Shown here: in pieces, positions 8,856 through 15,921 of the stretch
Position numbering within the stretch: position 1 is the stretch's first letter
Layout of the letters: each line of letters opens with the position of its first letter
DNA from: a bacterium Ga0077546
GTDB lineage: Bacteria; Cyanobacteriota; Vampirovibrionia; Obscuribacterales; Obscuribacteraceae
Length of the DNA: 19,545 bases
Direction: 5' to 3'
Assembly (NCBI GenBank): GCA_001464165.1
Contig: LNEX01000219.1
Location: forward strand, 1 to 19,545
Notes under the pieces: generated by a model
Database searches by the model: none
Seen by the model: only the letters and a program-made list of their open reading frames with translations
Told to the model about the DNA's origin: nothing
Made by a program: the position numbers and the translations under genes

Positions 8856-9764
8856 TTAAATAAGGGCCCCTGCTTCATCATTCTCTAGGTCTTCAACCAG
8901 CCAGCCCTCAGCTTGGGCCTGCAACTTCGCTTTAGCCATACCATCCTCGATGGCTAACTCAAATAGCCTACGACGCGAGCCAAAAACGTAAGATGCCCGA
9001 TTAATCAAAGAAGTGATATCAACGTGGTCGTGAGCAAAAATTACTGGGTCCAGACGGCGATACCAAGAATCGCCTGCCGGTGAGATTAAATCGGCCACCA
9101 TACTTCCGAGGTCAATTTCTTCTTTCGGCATCTTAGCTCGGGCAGGCCAACTGACCATATATCGTTTCAAATCAAAACCGAGGCACTCGACCCTTCCCAG
9201 GTAGTAGATGTTCTCATCTTCTATACCAAATCCCACCTCTTCCCAGCGATGACTTTCCTCAACCCAGAACTCGCGCAAAACTTCAGTAATTGTTTCCAGG
9301 TGGGGCTTAAGCCGCCACATATAGCTCGTAGGCAGATACGAACGCGAGGGCTTGAAATCCCAAGACTCTTCACTATAGGCAAGCTGGTACTGATGAGTTG
9401 TGGCCCAAGCCGACATCAGCAAACTCGTCCAGACATTATTATCAGAATAAACTTTGGCGTAGCTCTTTTTGAACCACTCTTGCCATGCATCAAACTCTTC
9501 GTATTGACCAGAGCGCTTAGTCAAACCATCGCGCCATTCTTTTTCGTCTTGCAAAGGGTCTTCCGCATGAAAGAACTCTTCCCAATAGGCTGTTACCACA
9601 GCCACTTCTAATGGCGAACTTTCTGCTCTGCCGACTGACTCCTCCCAGAGTTTTTCGCAAATCTTGATCGACTGCTCACAACGAGCATAGGGGTTAGAAC
9701 TAGCAAATTCAGCGTTGTGCCTAACCCAATCGATACCAGTCCTGATCAGAAAAGCCGGAAGCAT
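8856..9764 (-). CDS. Trp/aromatic-rich hypothetical protein, 302 residues
   Basis: I do not recognise this family. The protein is soluble-looking, acidic and unusually rich in Trp and Tyr, with WEEFFHAEDPLQDEKEW, DAWQEWFKKSYAKVYSDNNVW and FWVEESHRWEEVGFGIEDENIY. There is no signal peptide and no obvious membrane segment. A moderately hydrophobic start (MLPAFLIRTGIDWVRHN) could be an amphipathic helix. Coding is supported by one long uninterrupted frame and by an AAAGGGA sequence about 12 bases before the ATG at 9764. It is on the same strand as the malQ/purB group but separated from malQ by a 93-base gap with a strong inverted repeat, so it may be transcribed separately. Its stop lies 8 bases from that of the convergent rsmG. 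Confidence 0.75.
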   Translation of the reverse strand: MLPAFLIRTGIDWVRHNAEFASSNPYARCEQSIKICEKLWEESVGRAESSPLEVAVVTAYWEEFFHAEDPLQDEKEWRDGLTKRSGQYEEFDAWQEWFKKSYAKVYSDNNVWTSLLMSAWATTHQYQLAYSEESWDFKPSRSYLPTSYMWRLKPHLETITEVLREFWVEESHRWEEVGFGIEDENIYYLGRVECLGFDLKRYMVSWPARAKMPKEEIDLGSMVADLISPAGDSWYRRLDPVIFAHDHVDITSLINRASYVFGSRRRLFELAIEDGMAKAKLQAQAEGWLVEDLENDEAGALI

Positions 9765-9821
9765 TTACTGCGGTTCCCTTTGATGAAAATAAAAAGTGAT
9801 AGACCTTAGAAGCATACCCCA

Positions 9822-9870
9822 AAAGTCTAGAAATTATCTTTAGCAATATAGCTAAAATCAACTAGACTTT
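9822..9870 (-). terminator. Nested inverted repeat at the 3' end of malQ (possible terminator or RNA structure)
   Basis: Perfect 9-base arms AAAGTCTAG (9822-9830) and CTAGACTTT (9862-9870) enclose a second perfect 6-base pair of arms, TTTAGC (9840-9845) and GCTAAA (9851-9856). On the minus strand the first outer arm overlaps the last codons of malQ, the stop TGA (9858-9860) sits in the stem-loop, and the second outer arm is followed by one more T and then GGGG. The stem is AT-rich and the U-run is short, so intrinsic termination is only one possibility. Confidence 0.4.
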
Positions 9871-10103
9871 GCTGCTGTTTTCTTGGCTTGCCGTGAATTG
9901 GCAATAACGGCTTGATCTAACCACTTAATTGCTGGCGAATATTGAGCATCAACTTCGTATTCGGCCAAAGAGCGATCAAGCCTTTGACTCCAGTTTGAAT
10001 CACCAGAAATTCCAGGCTCATTGAAGCGCTGATTGACACCAAAGAGGTCACTTATCATTAAGACAGCCAACCAAGATGGACATTCCATGAGAACTTCAAT
10101 CAT
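9858..10103 (-). CDS. malQ: C-terminal part of 4-alpha-glucanotransferase, out of frame with the main part
   Basis: This frame encodes the end of MalQ: SWLAVLMISDLFGVNQRFNEPGISGDSNWSQRL matches the family C-terminus (pLQDllGl...R.N.PG....NW..R). It overlaps the main malQ frame by 4 bases (ATGA at 10103-10100). Upstream of the ATG the same frame reads PELHRRMIEVLMECPS, so the homology starts before the ATG and the ATG is not a natural gene start. Adding one C to the minus-strand run of five Cs (plus-strand GGGGG at 10119-10123) would join the two frames as GIPPELHRRMIEV and give a 571-residue protein. The fragment carries none of the catalytic acids. Confidence 0.75.
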   Translation of the reverse strand: MIEVLMECPSWLAVLMISDLFGVNQRFNEPGISGDSNWSQRLDRSLAEYEVDAQYSPAIKWLDQAVIANSRQAKKTAAKSS

Positions 10104-11572
10104 GCGCCGATGAAGCTCGGGGGTATACCCAAAAAGACCATCAGCCGTTGTACTTCCAGCCAGCCCTCGTGACCATCTTCACCATGCCACCACTGACAGA
10201 GGCCTTCGTAGAAGCTGGCAATAGGTTGATGATCATGGGTACCATAAGTTACTAGCGACAGCTTTTCATGGGTTTCTTTAGGCTTGAAAGAAAGATCTTT
10301 TTCTACCCGTTCAAAAATAGGAATTGTAAATCCAGGAATATGCAACTTCTTCAAACAAGGCCTAACGTAGTCCGGCACCATGCCTAGATCTTCGGCCACC
10401 ACACCACTTTCGGGTGCCGCTGCGAGTATCATGCGCAAGAGTTTTTCACCCTGTTCGTTATTGAGCATGGCATTCTTGGCCGGTAAATCAGGTCGCTCGA
10501 TAAAACGGGGAAGCTCGCCCCCAGTCAGCTCTTTAGCCTCAAGCTCAGTCAAGTCAACAAATTCATGGTTGCGCTCTGGAATCCATGGAAAGGAATAGAC
10601 ACGGAAAAAACCGAGCACATGGTCGATGCGAAAATAATGAAAAATCGAAGCAATCTGCTTCACTCTTCTCTGCCAAAAAGCATAATTAGTCTTCTCGTGA
10701 TTGCTCCAGTTGTAGAGCGGTATACCCCAGTTCTGGCCCCATTGGCAAGTAAATGGATCTGATTGGAAGAATTTTTCAGGAGGAGCCCCGCCCGACCATT
10801 TCAGGTCAAACAGTTGAGGATTACACCAAACATCAGCGCTATAGCGACTGACACCAAATGGGATATCACCCATTAGCTCGACAGAATGGCTATCAGCATG
10901 TGCACGCACGCGGCGCCACTGCCCAAAGGCCACCCACTGCACATAGCTATAGAAGCGCTGCTTATCAGCTAATTCTTCGGCCTCGGCGCAGACGAGAGAC
11001 CAAGCCCGCGCTTTAGCAAGAGTTGACTGCTCAGCAGGCCACTGCGTCCAGCAAGCATTACCATCAAATTTATCAACCAGCGAGCGGAAGAAAGCATAAT
11101 CTGCCAGCCAATCACTTTGTTCAAGACAAAATTCGGCGAACAAATTTTGCTGAGCTATTTCTTCTCTACTCGCTGAAGCTTTCTCGAAATTAGCAAAAGC
11201 ATCAAGCAACAAATCGAGCTTCAGTTTACGCACCAAACCATACTGCACGGGTCCAGTTGAAAGCTCGGTAGCAAGTGATGCCGACACATGCTTAGTCAAC
11301 ATGGCATCAGTAAGACCTGGCACCATATCCGGCACTAATGAAACATACAGAGGATCTAGAGCAATTGAGCTAAGGGCATTGTACGGGCTGTTGTCACCGC
11401 CAGTTTCATTAACAGGGAGAATCTGTAAAACTCCCAAATTATGCCGACTTAAAAAATCAATAGCATCTTCAACACAGAGGGTATCGCCAATACCTAGATC
11501 GCCCTTGCGACGCAGGGCGAATACTGGAAGAAGAAGACCAGCGGCTTTGTTGTCTTGATTAATCCGAGCCAT
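10100..11572 (-). CDS. malQ: 4-alpha-glucanotransferase (amylomaltase) MalQ, main part, frame broken near its end
   Basis: MalQ is a GH77 enzyme that transfers alpha-1,4-glucan segments between maltooligosaccharides in the cytoplasm. The N-terminus GLLLPVFALRRKGDLGIGD and ILPVNETGGDNSPYNALSSIALDP are the family's opening motifs. MGDIPFGVSRYSADVWCNPQLFDL follows. The three GH77 catalytic acids are visible: nucleophile D317 in RIDHVLGF, acid/base E394 in VVAEDLG and D447 in YGTHDHQP. After LMVFLGIPP this frame reads SFIGA and stops, while the expected C-terminus continues in another frame (9858-10103). If the break is real, about 80 C-terminal residues are lost. It may equally be a missed base in a homopolymer. 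GGGAGAAGAGA lies just before the ATG at 11572. The gene starts 33 bases after the purB stop and is probably co-transcribed with it. Confidence 0.92.
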   Translation of the reverse strand: MARINQDNKAAGLLLPVFALRRKGDLGIGDTLCVEDAIDFLSRHNLGVLQILPVNETGGDNSPYNALSSIALDPLYVSLVPDMVPGLTDAMLTKHVSASLATELSTGPVQYGLVRKLKLDLLLDAFANFEKASASREEIAQQNLFAEFCLEQSDWLADYAFFRSLVDKFDGNACWTQWPAEQSTLAKARAWSLVCAEAEELADKQRFYSYVQWVAFGQWRRVRAHADSHSVELMGDIPFGVSRYSADVWCNPQLFDLKWSGGAPPEKFFQSDPFTCQWGQNWGIPLYNWSNHEKTNYAFWQRRVKQIASIFHYFRIDHVLGFFRVYSFPWIPERNHEFVDLTELEAKELTGGELPRFIERPDLPAKNAMLNNEQGEKLLRMILAAAPESGVVAEDLGMVPDYVRPCLKKLHIPGFTIPIFERVEKDLSFKPKETHEKLSLVTYGTHDHQPIASFYEGLCQWWHGEDGHEGWLEVQRLMVFLGIPPSFIGA

Positions 11573-11605
11573 AATTTCTCTTCTCCCAGCCTTTCGTCAA
11601 CTCGT

Positions 11606-12901
11606 TTATATGCCGGCGCGTTCAAATACTCTTTCAATATTTTGCAAGTAATTGGCCGGATCAAAGCTTGAAACAATCTCTTCTTCGCTCAAGTGCTCTG
11701 TTACTCGCTTGTCAGCAAGGAGATTCTCACGGAAATTACCACTCTTAGTGTTCCAGGCGGCCATAGCATTGTCTTGCACCAACTTGTAAGCAACTTCTCT
11801 AGCTAGACCTTTATCGGTAAGCTTCAGCAGGACTGCCTGCGAAAAAATTACACCACCAAAAACGTCCATGTTGCGCAGCATATTATCAGGATAGACAACT
11901 AGACCATCCATCACCACAGCTAGACGATTCAGCATGTAGTCAAGCAAGATTGTCGAGTCGGGCAAAATAATTCTTTCTACTGAACTATGCGAGATATCTC
12001 GCTCATGCCACAGAGCAACGTTCTCGAGAGCAGCCACGGCATTGCCTCGAATTACCCGAGCCAAGCCAGTTATATTTTCGCTAGCCACCGGATTGCGTTT
12101 GTGGGGCATGGCCGAGGAACCTTTCTGACCAGAAGCGAAGGGCTCCTCTACTTCAAGCACATCTGTGCGCTGTAGGTGTCTAATTTCCACAGCAAACTTC
12201 TCAAGGCTAGCGGCTATCAGTGCTAAGGTCATAACAAACTGGGCGTGTCTATCTCTTTGAATAATTTGCGTAGAAATTTTGGCTGGTGTCAAACCAATCA
12301 ATTTGAGAGTGCGCTCTTCTACTTCTGGTGAAATGTTTGAGTAAGTACCAACCGGCCCACTCATCTGGCCAACTGATATCATTTCAACCGCTTGCTCAAG
12401 CCGTACCTTGTGGCGTCTTAACTCTTCGACCCAAACAGCCATCTTAAAACCGAATGTAATAGGCTCAGCATGGATGCCATGAGAGCGACCAACCATGACG
12501 GTATGTTTGTGCTTTCGAGCCTGCTTTAGCACGGCCTCTGTCAATTTTTCTAGCCCTGTCATCAAAATAACCGCAGCACGCTTAAGCTGGAGTGCCAATG
12601 CCGTGTCGATCACGTCGGAACTGGTCAGACCCATATGGATATATCGGGCAGCATCGCCGACGTTTTCGCCAACGGAAGTTAAAAAGGCAATAACATCGTG
12701 CTTAACCTGCAGCTCAATTTCATCAATGCGGGCGACATCAAATCGAGCTTTACCCTTTATTTCGGCCAGCGCCTCTTGGGGAATCAAACCCATATCGCTC
12801 TGAGCTTGGCAGACAGCTATCTCGACATCAAGATAAGTTTGAAACTTGGCTTCAATCGACCAGATAGCACCCATTTCGGGCCTGGTATAACGGTCTATCA
12901 A
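11606..12901 (-). CDS. purB: Adenylosuccinate lyase
   Basis: PurB catalyses two fumarate-releasing steps of purine synthesis: SAICAR to AICAR, and adenylosuccinate to AMP. The 431-residue protein aligns by eye along its whole length with Bacillus-type PurB, starting MIDRYTRPEMGAIWSIEAKF and ending NYLQNIERVFERAGI. Key residues are visible: H141 in GRSHGIHAEP (general acid region) and the mobile loop GSSAMPHKRNP with S262/S263 (fumarase/lyase superfamily signature). WHERDISHSSVERIILPD is also typical. The start is TTG at 12901, not ATG: it gives the family N-terminus, and a GGGGG run sits 7 bases upstream. The next in-frame ATG (residue 10) would remove the conserved start. malQ follows after 33 bases. 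A 219-base gap separates it from the divergent stress protein gene. Confidence 0.97.
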   Translation of the reverse strand: MIDRYTRPEMGAIWSIEAKFQTYLDVEIAVCQAQSDMGLIPQEALAEIKGKARFDVARIDEIELQVKHDVIAFLTSVGENVGDAARYIHMGLTSSDVIDTALALQLKRAAVILMTGLEKLTEAVLKQARKHKHTVMVGRSHGIHAEPITFGFKMAVWVEELRRHKVRLEQAVEMISVGQMSGPVGTYSNISPEVEERTLKLIGLTPAKISTQIIQRDRHAQFVMTLALIAASLEKFAVEIRHLQRTDVLEVEEPFASGQKGSSAMPHKRNPVASENITGLARVIRGNAVAALENVALWHERDISHSSVERIILPDSTILLDYMLNRLAVVMDGLVVYPDNMLRNMDVFGGVIFSQAVLLKLTDKGLAREVAYKLVQDNAMAAWNTKSGNFRENLLADKRVTEHLSEEEIVSSFDPANYLQNIERVFERAGI

Positions 12902-13120
12902 AACTAATCCCCCAATTCAAACGCTGCGAACGCTGCAAAAAACTTATTGTCGCTGATTAACCAAACTTAGAAGGTGGTCAAAGGCAAAAAATTCGTCAAC
13001 CGTTACGGCCATGCCAAGAGCAAAGCTGACAAGTAGCTTTTAGCTACCGCAAACAAAAGACTTGAGCATTGCTACAATTGGCTCTTACAAAGCAAAAACC
13101 ATTGAAGAGAATTTGAACTG
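12902..13120 (+). promoter_or_regulatory. Divergent intergenic region between purB and the stress-protein gene
   Basis: This 219-base gap must hold promoters for both directions. It contains a short tandem repeat, AACGCTGC at 12920-12927 and 12929-12936 (period 9), close to the purB side. A small hairpin is formed by AAAGCT (13022-13027) and AGCTTT (13035-13040). TACAAT at 13073-13078 is a possible -10 element about 42 bases before the ATG at 13121, but I see no convincing -35. No gene or RNA gene is visible. Confidence 0.35.
12908..12914 (-). promoter_or_regulatory. G-rich ribosome binding site for the purB TTG start
   Basis: On the minus strand the sequence reads TGGGGGATTAGTT then TTG. 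The G run is 7 bases before the TTG, which supports initiation at this rare codon. It is not a perfect AGGAGG match. Confidence 0.4.
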
Positions 13121-13438
13121 ATGAAAATTTTGATTGCCGCCGATGTTTCTAATTCGTTTGCAAATGCATCAGCAAGTCACCCTTCTGATTCCGAAAAAGA
13201 AGAAGGACATTGGTTTAACCTAGAACAATTGGCAAGCCTTGTGCCACTTGCAGGCTGCGATGTCAACCTAATTTATGTCAAAGAAGAATTACCCTCGTAC
13301 GAGCGTGTCTTAGCAACCCAAGCAGATTTCCCTCAAGACCTTGGCAATATAATTGAAGCGCAGGCAAAGCCAGTCTTGGCAGAACTAGCTAAGCGACACC
13401 GGCCCAGCAGCATATATGATAGAGCAAGCAGCTCTTGA
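13121..13438 (+). CDS. Universal stress protein, first-domain N-terminal fragment
   Basis: This is the first half of the first domain of a tandem universal-stress-protein (UspA fold) gene. It opens MKILIAADVSNSFANAS, a typical beta-1 strand with the nucleotide-contacting Asp (MKILIAAD). GCDVNLIYVKEELPS is the beta-2 segment, and AKPVLAELAKRH is the helix before the expected G-x-PA motif. Instead of continuing, the frame reads RPSSIYDRASSS and stops. The missing second half of the domain is in the next frame (see 13416-14018). Joined, the two frames would give about 298 residues with two Usp domains. GAAGAGAA lies upstream of the ATG at rather long spacing. This stretch alone would not fold as a full Usp domain. 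Confidence 0.7.
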   Translation: MKILIAADVSNSFANASASHPSDSEKEEGHWFNLEQLASLVPLAGCDVNLIYVKEELPSYERVLATQADFPQDLGNIIEAQAKPVLAELAKRHRPSSIYDRASSS

Positions 13439-14018
13439 CGAGAAAAAAGAGCTAGTAGTTGTTTCAACAGGTCCCAGACCAGATGGTCAGTTTACTTTTG
13501 GCAGCACCTCGGCCCATGTCGCTCGTCACGCACCTTGTTCTACTTTAGTACTGCGAAAAATGGCAACAAAGAAACACACTGATTCTTCTGTACTGATTGC
13601 CATAGATGGTTCTGAGCACTGCCTAAAAGCCATTGAGGCTGCAATCAAAAAATTTAATAGCAAGATTGAGAACAAGAAAATAAATCTGATTTATGTGGCC
13701 AATATCTCGCCCATGGTGGCAGCAGTAACTCCTCGCGGATTTGTTGTAGCGATGGAAGAAAACCTGATGATGGAAGGCGAAGTGCACCTAGCAACTGCCA
13801 AGAAGATCTTGAGTGACCATGGCTTTACCAATCTCGATATCATTTTAAAAACTGGTTCACCAGCCCATGAAATCATTAAGGCCGCAGAAGAAACGGATGC
13901 AGACTTGCTCGTAATTGGCGCGCAAGGCAAAGGAGCCATCAAACATTTTCTTATGGGTGAGGTGGCTAACAAGATCGTCACTCATGCTTCAGTTGCCACT
14001 CTTGTAGCACGAGCATAA
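13416..14018 (+). CDS. Universal stress protein: rest of first domain plus complete second domain
   Basis: Residues 1-47 continue the first Usp domain: the frame upstream of the ATG reads TGPAAYMIEQAALDEKKELVVVSTG, and GSTSAHVARHAPCSTLVLR is the domain's end. Residues about 55-200 are a complete second domain: SSVLIAIDGSEHCLKAI, INLIYVANISP, ILKTGSPAHEIIKAAEETDADLLVIGAQGKGAIKHFLMGEVANKIVTHASVATLVA. The nucleotide-binding signature G-x2-G-x9-G-(S/T) is present except that its last position is E (MGEV). Family members bind ATP or form redox/stress-linked dimers. The ATG at 13416 lies inside the domain and overlaps the previous frame by 23 bases, so it is probably an artefact of the frame break rather than a natural start. 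The secreted oxidase-like gene begins 9 bases after its stop, which suggests an operon. Confidence 0.82.
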   Translation: MIEQAALDEKKELVVVSTGPRPDGQFTFGSTSAHVARHAPCSTLVLRKMATKKHTDSSVLIAIDGSEHCLKAIEAAIKKFNSKIENKKINLIYVANISPMVAAVTPRGFVVAMEENLMMEGEVHLATAKKILSDHGFTNLDIILKTGSPAHEIIKAAEETDADLLVIGAQGKGAIKHFLMGEVANKIVTHASVATLVARA

Positions 14019-14027
14019 GCATAAGTT

Positions 14028-15182
14028 ATGCAACGAAAACAAGAGAGAGTCAGACAAATAAAATCGAAAGGAGCACGAGCTACCGTGCTGCTTTCGCTGA
14101 CAGCCCTATCTCAACTTCTAGTAATGCCGGCACGGGCTTTAGACAACATCGGTGATATGGCGCAAGAACAAGCCCAAGAAAAGCTTGAACTAGAAGACAT
14201 GCGCAATGAAATGAAAGACATCAAGGGTCAAGTTAGAGACGCCATGGGCGCCATGAGCGCACTTACCAACCAGGGTCAAGCTTTACCTAACTCGGGACCG
14301 CAGCAGATGAATGTCAGAGAAATTCACCTGTTTGCCCGTGAAGCCAATCTTGAAGTCGGCGCCGAAAGCGGAGCCAATAAAGCCACCATCAAAGCTTTAA
14401 CCTACAACGGCAAGATACCGGGTCCCGAGATACATGTAAGACAAGGCGAGGCCGTCAGAATCTTCCTTCACAACAACCTCAAAAACCCTGCCTTATCTAC
14501 ATCGCTGCACTTCCACGGCCTGATCGCCCCCCACAAGGTGGATGGGCTTCCGCGAGCAGGAGGTGCAACTACAGCCCCTGAGCGATTTCTCAAGGCAGAC
14601 GATTCTTTCATCTATCAATTTATAGCCAACCAAACCGGCACATTTTTCTATCACCCGCAAATCATCCATCAAGATCAGCGCTTTAAAGGGATGTTTGGGG
14701 CTATTATTGTGCATCCACGCTTACCCACAAAAGAAGCCGATAAAGAGCTTGTTCTATTTTTGAGCAGCGCCGAAGCCATTCCTAAAGAGGCAAAACCTGA
14801 GTCAGGAACCACTGCCAAACATTTGTACTTAGTCAATGGTAAGACAGCGCCGTTCATTCCCGCCTTAGAAGTTCTCAATGGCGAACGCGTGCGCTTACAT
14901 ATCATCAACACTCTTGATCAAGCAGTGCCCCTGCACTTGAGTGGCCATCGTTTTGAGGTAACTGGAATCAACGGCTCAGATCCGCTAGAGCCTCGTGTGG
15001 TTCGAGATACTATTACGATTAATCCTTCAGATCGAATTGATCTTGAGTTTACAGCCAACAACCCCGGAGTCTGGTCTCTCGCTTCGGAATTACCGGGACA
15101 AAACTCTAACAATGGTAAATTTCCAGGTGGCATAGCCATGATTGTGCGTTATAGCGAGCTGACCCCGCCCCCTGCTCAATAG
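14028..15182 (+). CDS. Secreted multicopper-oxidase-like protein (cupredoxin domains) with degenerate copper sites
   Basis: The 384-residue protein has a basic N-terminus and a signal peptide ending near LVMPARA-LDN (about residue 38). A short coiled-coil-like stretch follows (about 42-75), then two cupredoxin domains (about 95-230 and 240-380). The first matches multicopper oxidases: YNGKIPGPEIHVRQGEAVRIFLHNNL, SLHFHGL (H161, H163), VDGLPRAGGATTAPERF and GTFFYHPQIIHQ (H209). The second has LNGERVRLHIIN and VPLHLSGHRFEV (H303, H307). Usual ligand motifs are altered: HxH becomes HPQ (209-211), HPxHLHGH becomes VPLHLSGH, and the C-terminal HCHxxxH is replaced by WSLASELPGQNS. Oxidase activity is therefore doubtful; the fold may serve binding or structure. 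It follows the stress-protein gene by 9 bases. A palindrome GCATAAGTTATGC (14019-14031) overlaps the start codon. Confidence 0.9.
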   Translation: MQRKQERVRQIKSKGARATVLLSLTALSQLLVMPARALDNIGDMAQEQAQEKLELEDMRNEMKDIKGQVRDAMGAMSALTNQGQALPNSGPQQMNVREIHLFAREANLEVGAESGANKATIKALTYNGKIPGPEIHVRQGEAVRIFLHNNLKNPALSTSLHFHGLIAPHKVDGLPRAGGATTAPERFLKADDSFIYQFIANQTGTFFYHPQIIHQDQRFKGMFGAIIVHPRLPTKEADKELVLFLSSAEAIPKEAKPESGTTAKHLYLVNGKTAPFIPALEVLNGERVRLHIINTLDQAVPLHLSGHRFEVTGINGSDPLEPRVVRDTITINPSDRIDLEFTANNPGVWSLASELPGQNSNNGKFPGGIAMIVRYSELTPPPAQ

Positions 15183-15183
15183 C

Positions 15184-15243
15184 AACTTATGAAGACAACT
15201 CCCTTCCTTGCGAAAAATCTCGAGCATAAAGCTATCATAAGTT
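15184..15243 (+). other. Inverted repeat just after the oxidase-like gene
   Basis: Perfect 9-base arms AACTTATGA (15184-15192) and TCATAAGTT (15235-15243) lie 1 base after the stop codon, separated by 42 bases, with TTT following the second arm from 15242. The loop is long and the stem AT-rich, so it is at best a weak terminator or a protein-binding site. Confidence 0.25.
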
Positions 15244-15348
15244 TTGTAAGCGCTCCAAGAGACAATTATTAGGTCCGCAACTATTTAACGCACAGGCAAT
15301 CAAGCTTCAGATATATTAGATAGATAGGTAGTTACTAAATGGTGTCTA

Positions 15349-15921
15349 ATGCTGTACCACCAACTTAGTCGCATACGTGGACAGCTTGCCCTGAAAGACT
15401 TGAGTGTCTCAGATGGGCTTCTTTTAGCTGCCCGTAGCCTCAGGGGCAAACTTGCAGACCATCGACTGACTTGGCTAAACAGAGAACTACTCGGCTATCG
15501 ACCTGAAGATCTTGAGGCCCTAGGTGAGAAAGAGTCGAAAAGGCCCGGTTTCTCAAAGATTGTTCAACTACTAGCACCAGTGAAGAAACAGCCCGAGCTA
15601 GAAGTTCCGGTTTATCGTTTTCTCAGTGGCACTTGGGGTCGGCTTGATGAAGGCGGGAAGCTAACAAAGGTGGCTGAACCGCAGCTTGTTGAGAAAAGCA
15701 TCTTTTGTAATATCGGTATGCAGCAACTTGAAGCGCAGTTGGCAGAAATGGACGATCCCATGGACGGCCTCTTTTCTATGAGCTTCGATCAACAAACCGG
15801 TGCTGAATTCTACTGCTATTCTCGTGAGTTGGTTAGAATACAAGAAGCGGTCAGAACTAAACTCACTCAATTTATAGATGATTCCATCAGTGAACTTCGC
15901 CTATCACCAAATAGCGACTGA
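15349..15921 (+). CDS. AbiTii-like domain protein, 190 residues
   Basis: The first 55 residues (MLYHQLSRIRGQLALKDLSVSDGLLLAARSLRGKLADHRLTWLNRELLGY) resemble the AbiTii domain pattern: an initial helix, a LLxxAxxLxxxL helix and W-x-x-x-EL-x-GY. That domain is found in proteins linked to abortive infection, but often outside proven defence loci. The rest of the protein (60-190) is not recognised; it has a strand-rich middle (ELEVPVYRFLSGTWGRLD) and a C-terminal helix (RIQEAVRTKLTQFIDDSISEL). There is no signal peptide or membrane segment. The ATG at 15349 fits the domain start but has a weak ribosome binding site; a 9-codon frame starting at ATG 15339 overlaps it. The end overlaps the next gene by 44 bases in a different frame. 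I cannot say whether it acts in defence. Confidence 0.75.
   Translation: MLYHQLSRIRGQLALKDLSVSDGLLLAARSLRGKLADHRLTWLNRELLGYRPEDLEALGEKESKRPGFSKIVQLLAPVKKQPELEVPVYRFLSGTWGRLDEGGKLTKVAEPQLVEKSIFCNIGMQQLEAQLAEMDDPMDGLFSMSFDQQTGAEFYCYSRELVRIQEAVRTKLTQFIDDSISELRLSPNSD

Noticed and set aside
10100..10140. Programmed -1 frameshifting in malQ
   Set aside because: A -1 slip at the C run would give the right product, but I see no canonical slippery heptamer and no strong downstream stem; a missed homopolymer base is simpler.
14019..15243. Octamer CATAAGTT at 14020, at 15236 and (reversed) at 15184 as a regulatory site flanking the oxidase-like gene
   Set aside because: The same octamer also occurs inside malQ (10243) and inside the membrane-protein gene (18574), so it is not specific to this locus.
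15339..15368. 9-codon frame overlapping the start of the AbiTii-like gene
   Set aside because: It has a plausible upstream AGG, but a frame this short is expected by chance and shows no leader-peptide character.
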